Positions 29,614-38,956 of a stretch of 41,434 nucleotides of DNA are shown here, piece after piece. The stretch lies in contig BFEA01000165.1 in NCBI GenBank assembly GCA_003427395.1, forward strand, positions 1,699,151-1,740,584, given 5' to 3'. How positions within the stretch are numbered: the stretch's first letter is position 1; each line of letters starts with the position of its first letter. A program made the translations under genes and the position numbers. The notes beneath the pieces are model-generated. The model had not been told where the DNA came from and made no database searches. It saw only the letters and a list, made by a program, of their open reading frames with translations. The stretch is from Chara braunii (Eukaryota; Streptophyta; Charophyceae; Charales; Characeae).

Positions 29614-29985
29614 AAAATCGGTCTTAGTCTTTCATTACTTTATTGAGTGATTCTCCGTGTACGCGTTTCTGGTTTACCAATCTTCTTTCATTTATCCGTT
29701 ATTACAGACACAACTACAAATGTATTTGATTCCGGTTTCCACACTGCATTATATTTCATGTACCCTTTTATGCGTTGTTACGAGACAAGAACAGACTTTC
29801 GAAATCGCTCCTAGTCTTTCATTACTTATTGGGTGGTTCTCCATATACCTGTTTTTGGTATACCGATCTTCTTCCGTTTATCCGCTGTTACTAATGTATT
29901 TCATTCCGGTTTCCACACACATTATAATTCATGTACCATTTTATGCGATGTTACGACACAAGTGTGCGAGACTTCGCTTTGACTC
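29614..29985 (+). repeat. Tandem duplication of about 187 bp
   Basis: AGTCTTTCATTACTT occurs at 29626 and 29813. The following GATTCTCC..TACGCGTTT, TTTATCCG, GGTTTCCACAC and TTTTATGCG.TGTTACGA words repeat in order. The second copy has small deletions. Confidence 0.8.
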
Positions 29986-30030
29986 TTGGCTCTGGGCTTG
30001 AGTATTGGGTCTGGGATTTGGGTTTGGGAG
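29985..30030 (+). repeat. Phased (TGGGAY)n block 10 (short)
   Basis: TTGGCTCTGGGCTTGAG then TATTGGGTCTGGGATTTGGG; strict 6-nt spacing over about 45 bases. Confidence 0.5.
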
Positions 30031-30047
30031 TGTCATTTCGAAGTCGC

Positions 30048-30153
30048 AGCAGTAATTGGGCCCAAGCGTTCCAAACGCTCAAGCAAATAACTCAGTTCGA
30101 AGCAGTAATTGAGCACAAACGTTCCAAACGCTCTAGCAAATAACTCATTGGAC
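30048..30153 (+). repeat. 53-bp tandem duplication with inverted core
   Basis: AGCAGTAATTG.GC.CAA.CG starts at 30048 and 30101. Each copy contains GCGTTCCAAACGC or a close variant, a short inverted repeat that could form a hairpin. Confidence 0.85.
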
Positions 30154-30252
30154 CTAGTAGACCTAATCAATCTAGGTCACTCATCTGCGTGTGATGGTTC
30201 CGCGCTGCATCACCAGTCAACGTAAGGGTCCGTGTCATGGGTATAAGGATGC

Positions 30253-30742
30253 GGGTCACAGTTGTGGACGAAGGGGCTAAAGTTTGTCACATATAATGGC
30301 TAGTGCAAGAGTGATAGGTAAACTGGCTTATTTTTTTGACTATGTCACTGTAAGGGTCTGAGTCAGAGGTCTGTAACAGGGGGCGGATTACAGGTCTGGT
30401 CATGATGCTTTGGGTTGAGATCCGGGTTTGTATGAAGGTGTGGGCGAGAAGTCTGTTGTGTTCGATCTGGATTAGAAGTGTGGTCTTCATGATATGGGTC
30501 ACAGTTGTGGATGAAGGAGCTAAAGTTGGTCACATGTAATGGCTAATGCAACAGTGACAGGTGAACTGACTTATTTTTTTGACTATGTCACTGAAAGGGT
30601 CTGGGTCAGAGGTCTGTAACAGTGGGCGGATTAAAGGTGTGGTCATCATGCTTTGGGTTGAGATCTGGGTTTGTTTGAAGGTGTGGGCGAGAAGTCTGTT
30701 GTGTTCGGTCTGGATTAGAAGTGTGGTCTTCATGCTTTGGGT
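30253..30742 (+). repeat. 243-bp tandem duplication
   Basis: GGGTCACAGTTGTGGA starts at 30253 and 30496. Two nearly complete copies follow, with a few differences per hundred bases. Open frames in it are repeat-driven. Confidence 0.9.
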
Positions 30743-30814
30743 CAACAAACACTATTTTTTGGCTCTCACTAAAAAAGGGGAGTGGGGCTGCCACTACTGA
30801 GAGGAGCTCGCACC

Positions 30815-30880
30815 AGGGCATGAATTTAGGATCGGTGCTGGGAATTAGGATTCGAAATGGGATTTGGGACTCGTAGTAGG
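30815..30880 (+). repeat. Phased (TGGGAY)n block 11 (short)
   Basis: GGATCGGTGCTGGGAATTAGG, then ATGGGATTTGGGACTCG; last block seen. Confidence 0.5.
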
Positions 30881-31278
30881 GTTGAGAACCCTTTCTCTTG
30901 TTTATTTCACAGTTTGTGATCTGTTTTTTTTTTTTGCCTGTTTTTGTTTTTGGGCAATGCACTTTTTTTACAGACAAGTGCAAAGAGAACCATAGTGGGG
31001 AAATGGACTTAGTATTGTCTTCACTGGCTGAATTGGTAACAAGTTGTTAATGACCCTTGGACTCGGTTTTAATGGGTTTTGAGGGCTCTATAAATGGGAT
31101 TTAAGGGCCACAGATAAGAGTTGCCACAAATTGAACTGGACATATGTTTTTCACTTTGTAATTAGAATGGACAGTTCGGTTATTCAAGGCATTCAGTACA
31201 TCAAACAGTCAATGAAACGGAATGAACCACCGAACCAAGCAACGAACCAAGCAAAGAAGCCGCTGACGGGATCCAAAG

Positions 31279-31281
<3 letters not shown>

Positions 31282-31331
<50 letters not shown>
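31282..31331 (+). repeat. (GA)n microsatellite
   Basis: About 50 bases of GA. Flanked by CCGAACCAAGCAACGAACCAAGC-type and TGATCCAA-type short repeats. Confidence 0.95.
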
Positions 31332-31336
<5 letters not shown>

Positions 31337-32217
31337 AGAGAGAGAGCATCTGTCCAAACACTGATCCAAATATAGATCCAATCAACGAACTAATCCCTGA
31401 TCCAATTGTTGATGTTTGGCCACCGTTGGGCGCACCGATCCTAGTACTGAACAAAGCGGCGACCCTTGATACAACGAAACAATTGCTGAACAAATCACGG
31501 AACAAATCGCGAAAGTAAGCGCCCAGATAAAATGGCCCCTCCCACGTGTTCGTTGCTTGTTTTCGTTTTTTCGTTTCTCTGTTCATTGATTATCTGTATC
31601 CGTAGTTCCTCCTTTGTCGAAAATCCACTTCTTCGAAAACTTCACAGCGTAGCTCTGTCCTTGAAGTAAAATCGTCGATGCTGTTGATGTCGTCGTGGTC
31701 GGAACTGCGAATATAACTTAATAATTAAATGCATATCGTCATAGAAATTCTTCAGAAGTGTTATATTAACGTCTAAATTCCGGAATTGTTTTTGGTATAT
31801 TCTCACGTTACATTCTCTGAATTAGGGTTTTGTCGTAGCTGTGTTTTGAAATTTTGATTCCGAAGAACGATCTATTTCGTGTTTCTTACATTTGTCATTT
31901 TTAGATACCCTTCTATTCCGCGAATCACAAAATCTACACAACGTTTGAAGTTTGGCGTTTCTTTAATGTAATTGACGTTGCCTATATCATGAAAGACTTA
32001 CTTCAAATAACCACAATTTTTTTTTTTGCTCTACTTATGAATAAGTCGCTCGTACTTATGGATATGTCATGCCGCAAAAGATAACGAAATTTTCGGAAAT
32101 AATCTCGTTTTTGTCATCCTACCATCTTATCATGGTGATTTTTTTCCAATCCATAATGCGAACTTCCTTCGTTTTGGATTATAAATATCTAACAATTGTG
32201 TTTGTTTATAAAAGTGC

Positions 32218-32252
<35 letters not shown>

Positions 32253-32800
32253 AACACGTCTTTTACCCGCCGAATTTACCGTCCTCCATCGCCACAGATG
32301 AATGCATTATTATTTTTTATTTTTTTTTGCACTTCAAATGCAACTTTTTCGTGTTTGTTTGTCGATTTATTTTATTTTTTATTCCCGCGTTCACGTTCTT
32401 TTGTCTTCCTATAATATTTAAGGTTGTCAATAATTTCATTTTTCGTTGACCGTCTATTTTGTATTTTTTTTTTCATTCGTTGTTTTCGATGAGCACGTCC
32501 CACCCCACTCTCGACCTCCACCTTCCCCTGCACGGTTGATAGCTTGATGAGACCCGTCACCACAAGTTGTTCATGACACGTCACCCCAGCTAAGTGAGGT
32601 CACTCGGAATGTCGTTATGCTCAGTGTCACTTTTACAATGCACTTGGGCCTCCCAAGGACTCGGGTGTCTGTTTCTGATAGGGAACATTTTTTTTTTTTT
32701 GTGCATGGTGTGTCCCGGAACTGTTACCCGCTATTGGCCTCTTAGAACGTTCTGCTTTGGTCTGTGCTGTGTACGACGTGGCTATCGTGTGTGCTTTTGT
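31332..32800. other. AT-rich non-coding stretch
   Basis: No gene supported. A short TG/GA microsatellite lies at 32217-32250. Open frames here are short and T-rich. Confidence 0.4.
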
Positions 32801-33129
32801 AGATGTTAGTGAATAACTTTCACATGTCATTACAAGGAATAAAGTGGATTAGGTACAAGAGACGAAGCTGATTCTTCTTTTATACTTTCTGTCCAGGTTA
32901 GGAAAAATGTTGCGAAGGATGGATAAGCTTCATAGAGGAGATGTAACCTTTTTTCCCCGAGTAGAAAATACGGTCACTATCGCTAACACGGTTAGTAGGG
33001 GAAGGTGTAGTTTAGCTAGAACGGTAAGAACGATAATGACCACGTGTTCTATTCAGGGAAAGATGGTAATGAATTATTAGTAGATTACATTCCTCAACTC
33101 TTTTCGTGCTTTCTGTTCAGGAATTCACC

Positions 33130-33309
33130 ATGGACGGGAAGGAGCCGCAACATTCGGAAGTGAAGAGAAAGGGGACAGCGAAAAGTAGAGGGAAATGGGC
33201 AGTTAAACGACATTTTCTTCGGAAGTTTAATAAGCAAGAAAACGATGCAAGGGAGGAAATTCTTGCAGGTCCACAACCAAGAGGAGAGTTACAGGGAACG
33301 ATAGAATGA
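33130..33309 (+). pseudogene. Basic short-peptide module, copy 1
   Basis: Preceded by an acceptor-like CTTTCTGTTCAG; starts ATG at 33130 with KEPQHSEVK, then KWAVKRHFLRKFNKQEND and AREEIL. It reads through a possible donor GCAG|GTCC to a stop at 33307-33309. Paralogue of 34227-34376. Family not recognised. The basic helix followed by acidic repeats suggests the N-terminus of a larger protein. Confidence 0.45.
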
Positions 33310-33429
33310 TCTTTGTACATTATAATAGATTATGAAACGGGAGAAGCTGAGAAAACCGTTGATGAAGAAAAAAAGGAGAAATAAGAAGAGAAAGAGGCAA
33401 TGTTGGAGAGAATGGTGAGAAAAAAGGTG

Positions 33430-33752
33430 GTGATGGTGATGTAGTATATAATGCAAAAGGCCGAATTGGCCAAGAGGAATGTAACGAAGAGCAAAATGAT
33501 AAAGGTGGTGATGAAGTGCATAGTGAACATGATGGAGAGGAAGGTGAAAAACAATGTGGTGATGGTGATAAAATATATAGTGCAAAAAGCCGAATTGGCT
33601 AAGAGCGATGTGACGAAGAGCAAAATGATAAAGATGGTGATGAAGTGCATAGTGCCAAAGGCCAAGATCAGTATGAGAGACGTGACGAAGAGCAAAAGGA
33701 CGATGGTAACGACGAAAGGGAATTAATGGGATCAGATATAAAGGACGAATAA
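33430..33752 (+). pseudogene. Acidic 24-residue repeats, copy 1
   Basis: The plausible coding frame is frame 3, not the longer Lys/Val/Met-rich frame in the same DNA. It reads repeats of HSAKG....ER.DEEQNDKDGDEV (24 residues; cores near 33578 and 33648) and ends ...GSDIKDE at TAA 33750-33752. One TAA interrupts it near 33600. The matching copy-2 region is at about 34560-34700. Confidence 0.45.
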
Positions 33753-33761
33753 GCTTCGTGG

Positions 33762-34226
33762 ATGTTAGTGAATAGCTTTCACATGTGAATGCTAAACGTT
33801 TTTTGTACTTTCTGTCCATGTTAGAAAAAGTGTTGCAAAGAATGAATCAGCTTCATAAAAGAGATGTAACCTTCTTTCCCCGAGTAGAAAACACGGTCAT
33901 TACAGCTGACACGGTTAGTAGGGGCAAGGTGCAGTCTAACTACAGTGAAGAACGAATAATGACCATATATTATATTTGGGAGAAGACGATAATGAATCAA
34001 AGTATTGCGAAGGATGGATAAGCTTCATAGAGAAGATGTAACCTTCTTTCCCCGAGTAGAAAACACAATCATTATAGCTGACACGGTTAGTAGGGGCAAG
34101 GTGTAGTCTAGCTACAACGATAAAAACGAATAATGATTATGTGTTCTATTCGGGGGAAGACGGTACTAAATTATTAGTAGATTAAGTTCCTCAACTATTT
34201 TCGTGCTTTCTATCTAGGAATTTACC
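33762..34226 (+). repeat. Large tandem duplication, unit 2 leader (two copies of middle segment)
   Basis: Two further copies of the AGATGTAACC..TTCCCCGAGTAGAAAACAC..GACACGGTTAGTAGGGGcAAGGTG segment, at about 33848 and 34030. TTCCTCAACT.TTTTCGTGCTTTCT then leads into the peptide ORF. This is probably 5' flank of the piggyBac-linked gene. Confidence 0.65.
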
Positions 34227-34376
34227 ATGGAGGAGAAGGAGCCGCAACATTCGGAAGTGAAGGGAAAGTGGAAAGAGAAAGGTGGGAAAAAATTGGCAGT
34301 TAGACGATATTTCCTTCGTAAGTTCAGTACGCAAGAAGAAACTGCAAGGGAGGAAGTTTTGCAGGTGTACCACTAA
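34227..34376 (+). pseudogene. Basic short-peptide module, copy 2 (49 aa)
   Basis: ATG at 34227; EEKEPQHSEVKGKWKEKGGK then LAVRRYFLRKFSTQEE and TAREEVLQ, ending at TAA 34374-34376. An acceptor-like CTATCTAG precedes it. GCAG|GTGTAC after VLQ is a possible donor, so the ORF end may lie inside an intron. The pattern EPQHSEVK, R(Y/H)FLRKF and QE..AREE is kept between the copies although the flanks have diverged. Confidence 0.45.
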
Positions 34377-34539
34377 GAAGTTGCATCAAAGGACATAGTC
34401 AATGAGGAGAAGGGAAAAAAAAGTTACAAGGAACAATAGGAGGATCTTCGCACATCACAATAGATTATGAAAGAGGAGAAGCTGAAAAAATAAATGATGA
34501 AGGAGACAAGAAGAAAGAGAAAGAAAAAGAGGAAGACGA

Positions 34540-35474
34540 TGGAAAGAAAGGTGTAAAGAAAATGGTGATGGTGACAACGTGCATAATGCAAAAGGCGAGG
34601 ATGATCAAGAGAGGTGTAATGAAAAGCAAAATGATAAAGCTGGTGATAAAGTACATAGTGCGAAAGACCAGGATCAGCATAAGGGATGTGCCGAAGAGTA
34701 AAAAGATTAAAGGGGCGACGGAAAGGGTATTGACAAAAAGGGTAGTGACGAAAAGGGATAAGAACAAACGTGAAGAACATGACAATGTACAGGACGATGA
34801 TGATGAAGCTGACAAAGAGCATAGAGAAAAAAAGGAGGAAGAGGAATACAACAAAGGTGTACATGATGAAGAGGAAAATGATGGGGATGAAGTTGGTAAA
34901 GGGCAAGCTCACCAAGAGGTCAGTGACGGAGAGGGTGACAACAAAGTGGGTAAGAACGAGGACAAAAATAATCAAGAACTCGATGATGACAACGACGGAG
35001 GTGACGGATATAATGAACAGCGAATGGAGGACGGAGCCAAAGAAAAAAGGGACGAAGACAAAAGAAAAGAAGAGGGAAAATAGGTAGGTGATCAAGAGGA
35101 AGTGGATAAAGTTGCAACAAAAAAAAATGTACCCGACAATGATAATGATGGTGATGAAGAAAAAAATGGGTTTGAACACGATGAGTAGGTGGGTGAAGGA
35201 GAGGAAGATCATAAAAGGGAAGATAATGCAGAGGGCGTCAACAGAAAGGGGAGAAAAAGAAAGAATGATAAGAGGTAGGTCATGACAATGAGGAAGGTGA
35301 TGAAAATGATGAGAACCGAACGGAGGAGGGGGCTGAAGAGAAAGAGGAAGAAGAGAAAACGGATGAAAAAAGCGGTGATGAAGACCAAAGGAAAAAGAAA
35401 AAAGGGATGAAGACAAAAAGATTTCAGAGCACCGCACGAAGGAGGGTGCTGCAGAGAAAGAGAAAGAAGAGGAA
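34540..35474 (+). pseudogene. Acidic low-complexity region, frameshifted
   Basis: Asp/Glu/Lys-rich coding-like frames switch several times. Frame 1 carries the 24-residue HSAK repeat (near 34654). Frame 2 at 34562-35083 ends in long DDDDEADKEH and EEENDGDEVGK stretches. Later pieces read NRTEEGAEEKEEEE (about 35311) and HRTKEGAAEKEKEE (about 35428), which are tandem copies 116 bases apart. The purine-rich DNA also opens other frames; the acidic ones are preferred because they join the acidic ORF at 35475. Confidence 0.4.
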
Positions 35475-36329
35475 ATGGAAGAAGAAAGCTGTGATGAAAA
35501 GGAAGGGGATAAAAATGAAAGTGATGAAGTCGAAAGGTATGAAGTGTCGAGCGATGAAAAAGATAGAGAAGAACACGATGCAGAGCGAGAAGATGAAGGG
35601 GATGATGATGATAAAGACGAAGGGGATAGTGATGAAGAGGAAGGGGATGAAGAGGAAGGTGGTGAAGTCGAAAGGGATGAAGTGCCGAGCGATAAAGAAG
35701 ATATAAAAGAGCACGATGCAGAACGAGAAAAGAAACATTATTTTGAGAAGGCAGTTGACGAAGGAGATGATGATGATAGAAACGAAGATGAAAAAGAAAA
35801 ACGAAGAATTTACGATGCGGCATTGGAAGATGAAAAAAGACAAGCAACTTTTTTCGAGCACAATTCCTTGCATTCTGAAACACACTATGGTAGTAGAGAT
35901 GCTGCATGTAAACAATCACTACGAGAACTAAAAGGGAAAAGGAAGCAAAGAGACGAAGACACAGCGGAGGACAAGGAAAGTGTTGAGAACAGCGATGATG
36001 CGGAAATTCTTCCTGGACCAGAGGATGTAAATGAAGAAAATATAGTTTTCTTGTCAGAAGCGTCGAAAGCAGAGGAGCACATGGAAGATGTACAAAGCCC
36101 CAGAAGTGAAAACACTCCTCATAGGAAAAGTATAGCCGATGTTGAGGGACATGAGGGACATGCAGTGCATGCAGGGGATGAAAGTAGGTTAGAGAGAAGC
36201 GCACGCTCTTCTCGAGGGAGAAATGAAAATATGATGGAAGCTTCGGTACGATCCAGTGAAGAAGAAGAGGGAGAAAAGGGAATAAAGAATGCAGATGTAG
36301 AAGACATTACGGGTATATGTCCACACTAG
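35475..36329 (+). pseudogene. Acidic N-terminal region of piggyBac-like transposase
   Basis: Open frame of 284 codons. The first 110 residues are almost entirely Glu, Asp and Lys with a 46-residue tandem repeat (VER.EV.SD..D..EHDAERE at 35529 and 35667). The rest is more balanced (IYDAALEDEKRQATFFEHNS, then ENTPHRKSIADVEGHEGH). It ends at TAG 36327-36329, overlapping the next coding segment in another frame, so one frameshift near 36315 separates it from the transposase core. Acidic N-terminal regions are usual in piggyBac transposases, but this one is unusually long. Confidence 0.5.
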
Positions 36330-38110
36330 AAGACCGACGATCCTACTTTAACGACGCTAAGAAAATTAATCAGAGTGATCATGACATCGTGAGTGATCAT
36401 TTAGAGCTGGCGTCAGATAAATATGCATTTGACAACCAACGATGCGGGTTGAAAAATTTTAACGGGATTCGGGACGTGTCACCAAGAGCTGTGTTTTTCA
36501 GACTATGACCACAAGAGGTGTTTGAGATTATTGTGAAGAAAACAAACGAATATGCGGAGCAACGACTGGCGGCGGTGAGGAGAGCATCGCAAAAGCCGCG
36601 AGCATGGAGACCGACAGATCGGTTGGACATGATATGTTTTTTTTGTCTCGTTATAGCTATGGGTTTCAATCGATTACCAAATATGAAATATTATTGAAAA
36701 AGTGGTGCGCAAGGTGCAATTTCCTTCACAGATTTTTGAAGAGTTATGAGTCAAACACGATTTGAGGATATAAAACGAATGCTCCATTTGCACAATTCAA
36801 CCGATAGGCCGGACAACAAGAACTGTAGAGAATATCGATTATGACAATTGGATCCTTGAATAGAAAAATTGAGAATTGTAGAGCAAAGGTATTTCTATCC
36901 TGGAAAGGTGTTATGTTTGACGAGAGGACAATCCCGACGAAGAATTATTATTACCCCGTCAAGGTAGTAAATAAGAGGAAACCTCACCTTGAAGGTATTA
37001 AGGAGTGGAGTTTGAATGATTGTGAGATGAGATATCAATTTGATTTCGATGTTTACGATCACGTCCATAGGAACCCTGCAACAGTAAGAGAGTCGGGAGA
37101 GAGATTAAGAAATAAACATTTAGGCGTGTATCAAAGAATTGTGTATGATAGAGTGCAAGCTCTGGGCAGAGGACATATCACTGTGATGGATAGGACTTTT
37201 GCTGAGGTTCGCTTGTTCCAACTGTTGAACACGGAAAATAGAATTCTTGCGACGGACCCAGTAAAGTTGCCTTACCAAAAACCGACCGAAAACCGAGCTG
37301 GCAGGAAAAGACTGCCTTTGCAATTTCCGTCGAAGTTTGAGGTTAGACGAAAATGCCCCCCAAGGTTCAATGTTGTGGACATATGCACATCGACTGCACG
37401 TTGGTATGATTACTTGTGTTTGGAAAGCAAGATCTAATACTATACCTTTTGTCTCAACGTCGTACGACTGTCGTCCTGTCGAGGAGGAGAAATGGGTAGG
37501 AGGAGAGAAAAATGTTATCGTGAAACCCGAATGCATTATGTTTTATTCGAAACACATGCACGCCACGGATGCCTTTAATAAAATATGTAACGGACGGATA
37601 TAATATGAAGAGATGATGACATCGAGATGGTGGAGGCTTCGATATCTTTGCGGAAGGTTGGTTGCGGTAGTGACGAATGCTTGCATCCTTAAAAAGGTAG
37701 GTGGGGCATTTGTTCAGTCACATGAGAATTTTTGTTTAGAATTGCAGGCTGAATTAGTGATTTGCTTTTTTATAGGAACATCAATTCCTCAGCAGCTCAG
37801 TTACGAAGATTCTCGGACTGCTGTTCCCCACGAATCTCAATATCCTGGAAGGTTTACGGATGCACACTATCCTGAATTGACTGTACCGGATGAAGACGGC
37901 GAACATTTTGCACTCCACTGTGTCGTTTGCACGTCGCTTTGCAAAAGGAAGTACCCTGGGTGGATATTGCATCGGATAACCCATACATGTGCAACTTGTA
38001 CAGTGCCTTTGTGCACAGTTCCTTGTTTTAGGTTGTTCCATCAATATGCCATCGACGGGTACGATTATAATTATTGCTCCTCGAAGCAACCCGAAGGTGC
38101 GAAAAAGTGA
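36317..38110 (+). pseudogene. piggyBac-like transposase (DDE_Tnp_1_7) with cysteine-rich domain, broken
   Basis: Cut-and-paste transposase, three segments. Frame 2 (36317-about 36910): PQEVFEIIVKKTNEYAEQRL, DMICFFCLVIAMGFNRLPN, MSQTRFEDIKRMLHLHN, which fit the N-terminal domain. It is broken by five TGA codons (36506, 36695, 36737, 36842, 36857). Frame 1 (about 36910-37437): MFDERTIP with the first catalytic Asp at 36919, GIKEWSLNDCEMRYQFDFDV and MDRTFAEVRLFQLL with the second Asp at 37189. Frame 2 again (about 37400-38110): CVWKARSNTIPFVSTS, where the expected third Asp is Ala at 37427, then CIMFYSKHMHATDAFN and WWRLRYLCGRLVAVVTNACI. One TAA lies at 37601-37603. The end (37919-38041) is a C-terminal cysteine-rich domain: CVVC, then HTCATCTVPLCTVPCFRLFH. 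Inactive as read. Confidence 0.8.
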
Positions 38111-38182
38111 AGGAGAAGGTCAAGTAAGATAAATTACAATCCTCAACTTTGCGCGTCTGTCGTAAGAGGGGAGAGGATTCCA

Positions 38183-38281
38183 ATGAATTTGCATTATGAT
38201 GTGGCAAAAAAAGGCGAAGGATGGGAACAAATTGTGGAGGAGGAAATGTTTCAATACTCCGAGATGGAGCTATCAGAGTAA
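38183..38281 (+). pseudogene. Possible C-terminal tail of the transposase gene (32 aa)
   Basis: Same frame as the cysteine-rich domain, downstream of its TGA at 38108. Reads NLHYDVAKKGEGWEQIVEEE then MFQYSEMELSE to TAA 38279-38281. Either a separate short ORF or tail sequence cut off by the stop. Confidence 0.3.
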
Positions 38282-38494
38282 TATTGTGAGATAGTTGAAA
38301 TATTGTTTTAGAGGTTTATCTATTGAATGTAAGATATATACCGAATAATGAGGAGAGTGAAATTTCAAGGTTACATATATGAATTATACATCCTATCGTA
38401 AAGAGGAGGAAAATTATATTCATATTTTGGTCCCTCACGAGGTATTTATAATACATGTTTGGCGGGATGACAGATGTTGTGTAGGGGGTAGAAA

Positions 38495-38956
38495 GTGCAC
38501 AAAGGATATTCAACGACACAGACAGAGGAAACATTTGATAATATTCATCGTCAAATACTGGCGACGGTGGATAAACTTGCGCAACTAAGATATGAGATGT
38601 TTGATTGTGCGAGAAATGTGGTGGAAACAAAAACTCGTTTGCTAAAACCGGAATGTCGCTACAGTGAAAAAGGTACATCGACGGTAAAAAGGGAGTATAA
38701 AAAAAATCTACAGTTAAAAATGTCCGTAATGAAGGAAGAGATCATCGAGCTTTGTGATCAAGTTGCCATTTTAAAAAATGACCGAGATGAATTATTGGGA
38801 GAGAATAATATGTTACGGAAAAAACTCCAACGTTTTTTCTCAAATGTGGGACGACAAATAAGTGGTACCCATCGCAAAGAGGGTTTCAGTGATAAACCAT
38901 CATCTCGAATTGCGTTTTTTCTCAAATGCGGGACGACAAAGTGGACTGGGGTGTAA
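38495..38956 (+). CDS. Hypothetical coiled-coil protein, truncated by satellite DNA
   Basis: An open frame whose first good Met is uncertain. It encodes an amphipathic helix (ILATVDKLAQLRYEMFDCAR) and a clear coiled coil (MKEEIIELCDQVAILKNDRD then LLGENNMLRKKLQ). After residue about 113 it runs through a 29-base direct repeat (38831-38859 and 38913-38940, CGTTTTTTCTCAAATG.GGGA) into the 235-bp satellite, so the C-terminus is foreign. Family unknown. It may be the remains of a gene interrupted by the satellite. Confidence 0.4.
   Translation: MHKGYSTTQTEETFDNIHRQILATVDKLAQLRYEMFDCARNVVETKTRLLKPECRYSEKGTSTVKREYKKNLQLKMSVMKEEIIELCDQVAILKNDRDELLGENNMLRKKLQRFFSNVGRQISGTHRKEGFSDKPSSRIAFFLKCGTTKWTGV

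Larger units (their letters stand above)
32802..33757 (+). repeat. Large tandem duplication, unit 1
   Basis: Unit 1 begins GATGTTAGTGAATAaCTTTCACATGT, which recurs at about 33762. It contains AAGCTTCATAGAGgAGATGTAACC..CCCCGAGTAGAAAA, which recurs near 33848 and again near 34020. It also contains the short peptide ORF at 33130, which recurs at 34227. Units are about 0.95-1.1 kb with a local extra copy of the middle segment in unit 2. Confidence 0.75.
34227..38281 (+). mobile_element. piggyBac-like element or its transposase gene, decayed
   Basis: Proposed single unit: basic N-terminal module, long acidic region, transposase core and C-terminal cysteine-rich domain, all plus strand in the expected order. 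No terminal inverted repeats or TTAA target duplications were identified, so the ends are those of the gene-like sequence only. Confidence 0.5.

Noticed and set aside
33451-33726. Lys/Val/Met-rich ORF of 91 aa
   Set aside because: The acidic frame in the same DNA matches the repeat pattern of the downstream acidic region; this frame is its shifted shadow.
34424-35437. Minus-strand ORF of 337 aa, Phe/Ile/Ser-rich and apparently multi-membrane
   Set aside because: Antisense of GAA/GAT-rich acidic coding sequence, which gives hydrophobic Phe/Ile/Leu frames automatically.
36317-38110. Alternative genetic code with TGA as Trp
   Set aside because: TGG is used for Trp in the same gene, TAA and TAG also interrupt the LINE and transposase frames, and both genes carry frameshifts, so decay explains the stops.
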